Shown piece after piece: positions 58,099-64,000 of a stretch of DNA of 64,000 bases. This DNA is from a virus. Where the stretch lies: positions 1-64,000 of IMG/VR virus record IMGVR_UViG_3300037258_000358, one strand, 5' to 3'. The position numbers were made by a program, and so were the translations under genes. Every line of letters begins with the position of its first letter. Position 1 is the first letter of the stretch. The notes under the pieces are model-generated. The model was given only the letters and a program-made list of their open reading frames with translations, was not told the DNA's origin and searched no databases.

Positions 58099-58412
58099 TC
58101 CGCATCGCCTGCGGAAGCCTCGGCTGGGCGCCGGAAGTTGCGTTCAATATCGACATCGGGATCATCCTCCTGGCCTGGCAGGGGCGCATGGACGATATCG
58201 AGCGACTCGAGCAGATCGCCTTCGGTGCGCAGGGCCATAAGATCAAGACCCGCAGGGACATCGACCGCGACAAGTGGATAGCCCAGAACGGCGGTATGTC
58301 GGCGATGTGGCGACAGTTCGAGGCGCAGCACAACGCCACCTTCAAGCCGAAGTCTGGCCGGAAGGGAATCCGTCGTTTACCGTCTGCGGCGCCCGAGGGG
58401 ACGCATGGCTGA
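57634..58412 (+). CDS. Tail assembly chaperone, -1 frameshift product (GT-like)
   Basis: The -1 frame continues from the slippery-like GGAAAAG (58041-58047; codons GAA AAG) as GGPYAKPLSLGEYADELIRI...FEAQHNATFKPKSG to 58412, overlapping the tape-measure start. The downstream part has no start of its own, as in lambda G/GT. Confidence 0.65.
58041..58047 (+). other. Slippery heptamer
   Basis: GGAAAAG; A-site Lys slips AAG to AAA, P-site pairing is imperfect. Confidence 0.5.
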
Positions 58413-61400
58413 TTCTGAAAACACGGTCGGCGGCGTAAACGTCGAGGTCAGCGCCGATCTGACCAGGTTCGCCTCGGGCCTCCAGGCGGCCAGGGCGCAG
58501 ACCCAGCAATTCGACCGCGAAGCCGCGACGGCCATGGGCAATGTGGCCAGGGCCACCGAAGGCCTGACCGCTTCGCAACGCAGCCTGGTCGCCGCCGTCA
58601 CGTCCGGCAAGATGTCCCTGGCCGAACTTTCGGCCTATCTCGGCAAGAGCGCGGACGCGACCAAGACCCTGGCTGCGGCTCAGGCAGCTCTCGCTGTCGA
58701 GACCAAGGGCGCCGCTGCGGCGACGGTGCCCCTGGCCGTCGGGGTGAAAGCGGCCGATGTCGCCATGGGCGGCATGAAGATCCAGACGGCCCTGGCCACG
58801 CGCGAACTGGTCGTCATGGGCCGGGAAATCGCCAGGGGCAACTTCAGCCGCCTGGCGGGATCTGCGACCATCCTGGCGCAGTCGATGGGCGTCCTGGCCT
58901 TCGCCTTCACGCCCGTCGGGATCGCCGTGATCGGCCTGACCGCCGGTCTTGCCATCGCCACCATCGCGACGCTGAATTTCGAGGCGGCCCAGGCGAAACT
59001 GGCCCGGACGATGGAGACGACGGGCCGCGTTTCCGGTCTGACGACGGCCCAGGTCAAGTCATTTGCGACCGAGGCTGCGGCGGCGAGCGGACAGTCCCCC
59101 AATGTCGCGGCGACCAGCGCCGGGGCTTATGCCTCAGCCGGGGTGCAGAGCCCCGAGGTGCTGAAGAACCTCATCCGCGTCACGCAGGAGTACGCGGACC
59201 TGACCGGACAGAAGGTTCCGGCCGCGCAGAAAGAACTCGCTGCGTCGATGGCGGAGCCGACCAAGGCCGGCGAGAAACTGCTTGGGACTTGGGGCGAGTT
59301 GGATTCGGCGACCAAACGCCAGATCGAAACCCTGACCGCCTACGGAAGGACGGAAGAGGCGCAAGAGGTCATCGCCCGCAAGATGGTGGGCACCCTCGAC
59401 GATACGACCCGGGCCGGGGGCTATACCAAGAGCGCGATGGAGAAGGTCGGATCGGCCTTCGACCAGATGGGGCAGTCCATCGGCCATGCGACCGGCGCGA
59501 TGGACAAACTCATCGGCAGCACCATGCACTGGCTGGCGGTGAGCGCAGGCCTGGCGAAGCATGACGCCGCCATCGGCGCCGAGGCCGCGCAACAGGCCAA
59601 GGACGCGCGCAACGCCGCCCTGGTCAAAATAGAGAACCGCGCCGACGAAGCGCCAGGCACGGAAACACCGGAGGATCGCGACCGGCAGCGCGAACAGGAA
59701 CTCAAGGGCGGCGCAGCGCAGAAGAACCTCGCCATGGGCGCGGCCAAGATCCTCGGCGATGCGGAGGGTGTCCGTCGCTACAAGCAGGAACGCGATTCCC
59801 TCAACGACACGATCAGCCGGAATACCGACGCGCAGGGGCGCTGGATCAGCAGTCTCGATCGCGAACATATGGTCATGCAGGAGTCGGCCAAACTGGCCGC
59901 CGCCAGGCATTCGCACAATCTCCAGGCGGCCAAGGATGCCGAGGACCGGATCACCCTCCTGAAGGCCGGCGACACGGTCGAAACGAATGCCCAGGCGCGC
60001 CAGCACGCCGCCGACGAAGCGGCCCTGACGGGCGCGCATGGCGTCGGGCGTGGGAAGAAGGACATGTTCGGTCCGCAGGACGCCAGCAAGGAAGCCGACG
60101 CACAGGCCGAGGTCGCCCTGGCCGAGGCCTATCTGCAAAGCGGCACGGCCGCAGCCAAGGCGGAAGCGTCGCGCAAGGCCCTGACCGAGGCAACGCTGAA
60201 GGGCCGATCCGCCGCCCAGACAGCCAAACTCGTCCAAGCCGAACTCAATCTCGAGACCGGGAAGGCCGCGGCTGAGGGGGCGAAGAAAGTCGCGGAGCTG
60301 CGCGCCGAGTCGGACGCCTGGGATCGCGCCAACGAGGCCCTGGCCAAGGGAACGATCGGGCGCAATGAACTCGATCGCTCTGTCACCGAAAGCATCGAGA
60401 TCGGCAAGCTCGAAGCCCTGGCCGACGCCGCCAACACCAAGACCAAGGCCGAATTGCTCAAGGTCATCAAGGAACTGAAGGCGGCCTATGACGCCTCGGA
60501 TACCTCCAAGGATCAGTCGGTCATCGCCCGGCAGATCGACGAGACCCGCGACAAGATCGAGGACATGAAGGCGGAGATGGCCGCCATCGGCCAGCCGAAG
60601 GGACAGGCCGCCATCGGGACCGCGCAGCGGACGGCACAGCGCACGCTCAAGGATCAGGGCGTCGATCCATCGAGCGCCATGGGCCAACAGTTCGTCGGGG
60701 GACAGGTCGACGAGGCCAAGGTCAAGAACGCCCTGGAGGCGGCACAGGCTGTCGACAAGCTGGTCAAATCGACGAAGGAGGAAATCGTCGTCCTGGGCCA
60801 GGAAGGCCAGACCTACGGCATGACCAAGCAGGCCGCAGCCACCTTCGTCGAATACCACAAGCTGCTCAACGATGCGCAGAAGGAGGGCATCCAGCTCGAC
60901 GAAAAGGAAAGGGCCGCGCTCGCCAACGTCGCCGCGGCCTATGGCCAAGCCGAGGTCGCCTCGAAGAAGCTGACCGATGCCCAGAAGGGCGCGCAACAGG
61001 CCAGCCAATCCCTCGCCGACACCTTCTCCAAGGGCATTGAGGGGATGATCTACGACGGGGACAAGCTGAACGTCACCCTGCGGTCGATGAGCCAGCAGAT
61101 CGGCAAACAGACCCTTGACGCGGTGCTGACGGGGTCAGGCCCCTTCGCTCAGATCCTGGGGACCAGCCAGAACGCCGCTGGCGGTCCTGGCGGCATTATG
61201 AACGCTCTCACCGGGTCCCTCTTCGGCGTGCCGGGAAGCATGGGCAACAAGCCAGATGGCACGGCGGCCAATCCCCTCAATGTGGTCATGGCTGGGGGCG
61301 CGGGAGGGATGGGCGGGGGCCTGCTAGGCGGCATGGGAGGCGGCAGTTCTGGCGGCATCATGGGGATGCTGAGCAGCCTGTTTGGGGGAGGCGGCGGAAG

Positions 61401-61728
61401 CTCGGGCATAGCTGGGGGACTCGGAGCGAGCGAGGACATGATGGCCTTCCTCCACACCGGCACGTCCTATGTCGGGACGCCCGGGCGCCAGGTCCGCGCC
61501 GATCCTGGCCTCTTCATCGACGCGCCCAGACTCCACAGCGGCCTTGCGCCAGACGAGTTTCCGGCCATTCTCCAGCGTGGCGAGCGAGTCACGCCGCGGG
61601 GAGGCGGAGGGAACAGCGGCGTGCGCGATGTCCACATCCACGTCAGCTCGCCCGACACGACGAGCTTCGCGCGGACCGGTAGCCAGATTGCCCGGAACAC
61701 CAAGCGCGAGATGGCCAGCACACGATGA
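58405..61728 (+). CDS. Tail tape measure protein
   Basis: 1107 aa. Long Ala/Lys/Glu helical protein with hydrophobic patches near residues 165-200 (ILAQSMGVLAFAFTPVGIAV) and C-terminal Gly/Met/Ser-rich region followed by FPAILQRGERVTPRG...DVHIHVSS, typical of siphophage tape measures. Its length suggests a tail of roughly 165 nm if 0.15 nm per residue holds. Confidence 0.9.
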   Translation: MADSENTVGGVNVEVSADLTRFASGLQAARAQTQQFDREAATAMGNVARATEGLTASQRSLVAAVTSGKMSLAELSAYLGKSADATKTLAAAQAALAVETKGAAAATVPLAVGVKAADVAMGGMKIQTALATRELVVMGREIARGNFSRLAGSATILAQSMGVLAFAFTPVGIAVIGLTAGLAIATIATLNFEAAQAKLARTMETTGRVSGLTTAQVKSFATEAAAASGQSPNVAATSAGAYASAGVQSPEVLKNLIRVTQEYADLTGQKVPAAQKELAASMAEPTKAGEKLLGTWGELDSATKRQIETLTAYGRTEEAQEVIARKMVGTLDDTTRAGGYTKSAMEKVGSAFDQMGQSIGHATGAMDKLIGSTMHWLAVSAGLAKHDAAIGAEAAQQAKDARNAALVKIENRADEAPGTETPEDRDRQREQELKGGAAQKNLAMGAAKILGDAEGVRRYKQERDSLNDTISRNTDAQGRWISSLDREHMVMQESAKLAAARHSHNLQAAKDAEDRITLLKAGDTVETNAQARQHAADEAALTGAHGVGRGKKDMFGPQDASKEADAQAEVALAEAYLQSGTAAAKAEASRKALTEATLKGRSAAQTAKLVQAELNLETGKAAAEGAKKVAELRAESDAWDRANEALAKGTIGRNELDRSVTESIEIGKLEALADAANTKTKAELLKVIKELKAAYDASDTSKDQSVIARQIDETRDKIEDMKAEMAAIGQPKGQAAIGTAQRTAQRTLKDQGVDPSSAMGQQFVGGQVDEAKVKNALEAAQAVDKLVKSTKEEIVVLGQEGQTYGMTKQAAATFVEYHKLLNDAQKEGIQLDEKERAALANVAAAYGQAEVASKKLTDAQKGAQQASQSLADTFSKGIEGMIYDGDKLNVTLRSMSQQIGKQTLDAVLTGSGPFAQILGTSQNAAGGPGGIMNALTGSLFGVPGSMGNKPDGTAANPLNVVMAGGAGGMGGGLLGGMGGGSSGGIMGMLSSLFGGGGGSSGIAGGLGASEDMMAFLHTGTSYVGTPGRQVRADPGLFIDAPRLHSGLAPDEFPAILQRGERVTPRGGGGNSGVRDVHIHVSSPDTTSFARTGSQIARNTKREMASTR

Positions 61729-62420
61729 ATCAGTTCCAGGACGCCTATCTCCCGGACCAGGTCTGGGGCATCCCGGCTCACGCCACGCCCAGGTTCTCGA
61801 CGCGGATGACGCTGTCGAAGTCGGCGGACGAGTCGCGCACTTCTCTGTGGAAAGTCCCGCTACGCAAATTCCAACTCCCCCTGGCCAACATGAACTTCGG
61901 GGAGATCGAGGATCTGCTCAACCACTTCATCATCATGGACGGCCCGAAATGCACCTGGCCGTGGCGCGATCCGCTGGACTATGCCAGCTGCGCGCCAGTC
62001 CCGCCTGACGAGGGTGATCCGCCGATCACTCCTGTCGATCAGTTCCTCGGCGCCGGCGACGGGGTCACGAGCCAGTTTCAACTCATGAAGATGCGGACCT
62101 TCGGCGGCTTTTCCAGGGTCCGGAACATCTATCTGCCCGTGGTCGACTCCGTGGTCATCAGCATCAACGGCCATGCTCCCGAGGACGTCCCGAGCGGCTT
62201 TCCTCTCTATGGGCCCTATGAGTTCGTCAGTGTTACGCGGCCCGGTGGCATCGTCACGATTTCACCGGCTCCGTCGGTCGGCTGCGATGACATCAGGTCC
62301 GGGTACCTGTGGGACGCCGAGGTCCGCTGGGAAGCGGACGACTCGCTCCAGGCCGCGATCGAATCGATGGACACGCAGTCCGTCGCCCCCCTCAATTTCG
62401 TCGAAGTCCCGAGGTGCTGA
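61725..62420 (+). CDS. DUF2460-like distal tail protein
   Basis: 231 aa. ATPRFSTRMTLSKSADESRT, FGEIEDLLNHFIIMDGPKCT, FRDP-like WPWRDPLDYA and GCDDIRSGYLWDAEVRWEAD match DUF2460 tail-tip proteins. Confidence 0.7.
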   Translation: MNQFQDAYLPDQVWGIPAHATPRFSTRMTLSKSADESRTSLWKVPLRKFQLPLANMNFGEIEDLLNHFIIMDGPKCTWPWRDPLDYASCAPVPPDEGDPPITPVDQFLGAGDGVTSQFQLMKMRTFGGFSRVRNIYLPVVDSVVISINGHAPEDVPSGFPLYGPYEFVSVTRPGGIVTISPAPSVGCDDIRSGYLWDAEVRWEADDSLQAAIESMDTQSVAPLNFVEVPRC

Positions 62421-63515
62421 ATGGCCGGTCTGTGGTGCGAGAACTTCTGGGTCTATCCCTCGATCGCCAACATGATCGAGGGAGCCTGGGCGCAAGCCGA
62501 TTCGATGTGGCATCTCTCTACGGCGAACCCGCCGCAGGGTCCCCAAAACATACGGGCGACCAGCACGACTAACTGGGGCGCGATCCGCCGCATCCTGGGC
62601 GGCAACTTCGAATCGGCCGGCTTCGCCTATCGCTTCTATGTGCCCAACCTGCCGGTTACCGACACGGGGTCGGACTCTCTGAGCAGCTGCATGGTGCTGG
62701 CCATCTTCCTCGACAACAGCGCCAAGATGTCCTGCTATATCGTGCTTGGCACAGACGGATCATTGATTCTGGTAAGCGGTGCCGATACTGCATGGCCGTT
62801 CGGGGAAGGCCAGCCGATCGACGGTCCAATTCTGCAGCGCGGAGAGCCCTGTGTTCTCCCGGCGGCCTACAACCACATCGAGATCTACGGTCTGCCCGCA
62901 GCCAGCGACGGCGCTTTCGAGGTCAGGGTCAACGGCGTCACGCAGTTGAATTACAGCGGCGACACGATCGGATCGTCTGACGGGACGGTCGCCCAGGTCG
63001 CCATCAATTTCGGTCCGGCCGGGGTTGGGTACATCGACGTCGGCGACATGCACACCTGGAACACGCTGCCCGGACAGGGTCCCCAATGGTTCGTCGGCAA
63101 TGCCGCCGTGCTGAACAGGGCTCTGGACGCCGATTCGTCGCCTGAGGAATGGACCCCGTCGTCGAGCGGGGGGCCGACCTACGAACTCCTTCAGGACAAC
63201 AATGATTCGACCTACATCGAGGCGGACGTCGCCGAACTCGAGGAAGCTTTCGGCGCCGCAGCATTCCCTGACGATGTCATCGGGGTGATCTATCAGCAGA
63301 TCAATTTCCGCGGCTACAAGGTCGGGGCCGGGGATTGCGATGTGACGCCGGGCGTCATCTCAGGCGGCATCCTCGCGGAGGCAGCAGCCCTGGTCATGAC
63401 GCCGCAGCCGTCCTGGTATTGGGGAATCATCGCTGACGATCCCGACACATCCGGGGCGCCGTTCTCGGTGGACGCGGCCAATGCATCTAAGCTGGCGCTG
63501 ATCCGGTCGCTCTGA
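62421..63515 (+). CDS. Minor tail protein, 364 aa
   Basis: Beta-rich with a possible concanavalin-like segment (FEVRVNGVTQLNYSGDTIGS; YIDVGDMHTWN). No clear family. Adjacent to tail-tip genes, hence probably virion. Confidence 0.6.
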   Translation: MAGLWCENFWVYPSIANMIEGAWAQADSMWHLSTANPPQGPQNIRATSTTNWGAIRRILGGNFESAGFAYRFYVPNLPVTDTGSDSLSSCMVLAIFLDNSAKMSCYIVLGTDGSLILVSGADTAWPFGEGQPIDGPILQRGEPCVLPAAYNHIEIYGLPAASDGAFEVRVNGVTQLNYSGDTIGSSDGTVAQVAINFGPAGVGYIDVGDMHTWNTLPGQGPQWFVGNAAVLNRALDADSSPEEWTPSSSGGPTYELLQDNNDSTYIEADVAELEEAFGAAAFPDDVIGVIYQQINFRGYKVGAGDCDVTPGVISGGILAEAAALVMTPQPSWYWGIIADDPDTSGAPFSVDAANASKLALIRSL

Positions 63516-63524
63516 GTCCCTCAG

Positions 63525-64000
63525 ATGACCGACGCCTATGTCTCGGAAGCCTTCGTATCGGCAGTCTGTCTGATCAACAGCCCGCCCCGGGTCTCCGAGG
63601 CCTATGTCTCGGCTGTCGTCCACGTCAAGAGCCCGCCAAGGGTCTCCGAGGCGTTCATGTCGGCCGTCGTGAAGGTGCAGGCCGGCGCCCTGGTCACCGA
63701 GGCCTTCCTGCAAGCCCTGGTCTATCGCGCGCCATGCGCCTCGAACCGGGCGGACTTCTGGAAAATCACCCGGACGGATGGCCAGGTGTTCGCCTTCACC
63801 TCGCATGACGAGGATGTCACCTGGGGCAACGTCACCTATCGCCATTGCGGCTCGCTGCAGGATTCGGCCGCCGAGTCGGACTCCGACATCGCCAGCGTCG
63901 GGAGTGTCAGCCTCATGGGGCTGATCACCGATGACGCGATCACGGAGGACGATCTCTATGCCGGACGGTTCGATGACGCCTACGTCGAGTCGTGGCAGGC
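63525..64000 (+). CDS. BR0599/DUF2163-like tail protein, 3'-partial, with N-terminal repeats
   Basis: Cut by the window edge. Three and a half ~19-residue repeats (VSEA(F/Y)xSAVxxVxSPPR) precede a BR0599/DUF2163-like start: RADFWKITRTDGQVFAFTSH then DEDVTWGNVTY. The family is a baseplate hub assembly component followed by an NlpC/P60 protein in related phages. The repeats are an unusual addition. Confidence 0.7.
   Translation, partial: MTDAYVSEAFVSAVCLINSPPRVSEAYVSAVVHVKSPPRVSEAFMSAVVKVQAGALVTEAFLQALVYRAPCASNRADFWKITRTDGQVFAFTSHDEDVTWGNVTYRHCGSLQDSAAESDSDIASVGSVSLMGLITDDAITEDDLYAGRFDDAYVESWQ

Noticed and set aside
59134-61008. 624-codon open frame antisense to the tape measure gene
   Set aside because: Low-complexity translation without motifs; typical shadow of Ala/Lys/Glu-rich GC-rich coding sequence.
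1-64000. CRISPR arrays, integrase or attachment sites
   Set aside because: No direct-repeat arrays with spacers, no recombinase gene of tyrosine or serine type, and no att-like repeats seen in the window.

Overview
The window is most of a tailed double-stranded DNA phage or prophage genome (siphovirus-type morphogenesis genes) with high GC. Gene content (GapR-like protein, RecT/RecE-like recombination genes, an ISXO2-type insertion element, many small zinc-binding and HTH proteins) suggests an alphaproteobacterial host such as a Caulobacterales or sphingomonad relative; this host call is inference. No integrase, rRNA or convincing tRNA was seen. Both window ends cut through tail genes, so in a circularly permuted genome they would probably lie close together.

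Layout. 1-6659 (+): partial tail fibre with a signal-peptide-like N-terminus, a sulfotransferase-like protein, a GT-B glycosyltransferase, a papain-like protein and small membrane or coiled-coil proteins. 6675-7601 (-): lipoprotein and a two-TM holin-like protein. 7770-12811 (-): recombination operon (SMC-like ATPase, RecE-type nuclease, RecT-like annealing protein, C5 cytosine methyltransferase). 12923-14732 (+): HTH regulator, GapR/RMF-like protein, HNH-AP2 endonuclease, RuvC-like resolvase. 14729-18787 (-): HNH, MT-A70 methyltransferase, winged helix, replication initiator carrying a lambda-like origin inside its gene, and DnaB-type helicase. 19093-22837 (-): terminator, then many small early genes, several led by short covarying hairpins. 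23076-24104 (+): ribbon-helix-helix and ParB-like pair with four upstream GGTAATAC repeats.

24180-28109 is an IS1595/ISXO2-family transposon with perfect 26-bp inverted ends and an 8-bp target duplication. It carries five passenger genes and a structured-RNA candidate, and it interrupts a small phage gene. 28110-32891 (+) is a run of small overlapping genes plus a GT9-like glycosyltransferase and a methyltransferase. 32877-42061 (-) is a long operon of small accessory genes with a DHH phosphoesterase, an acyltransferase and a Gp37/Gp68 (DUF5131) protein. 42241-64000 (+) is the morphogenesis operon: terminase, portal, M15 endolysin, connector, a glycan-modification cassette, minor head protein, XkdF-like protease, an intein-containing scaffold-like protein, decoration protein, major capsid protein, neck and tail-completion proteins, tail tube, frameshifted tail chaperones, tape measure and distal tail proteins.

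The most striking element is the intein at 51818-52750. Its splicing blocks are on the + strand in frame with the capsid-maturation extein, but the homing endonuclease (HNH, endonuclease VII type) that fills the usual endonuclease position is encoded on the opposite strand. Other notable points are an iteron origin with a fifth iteron between the -35 and -10 of an early promoter, promoter-plus-5'-hairpin modules, and a methyltransferase gene in which two frames both carry family-like motifs.
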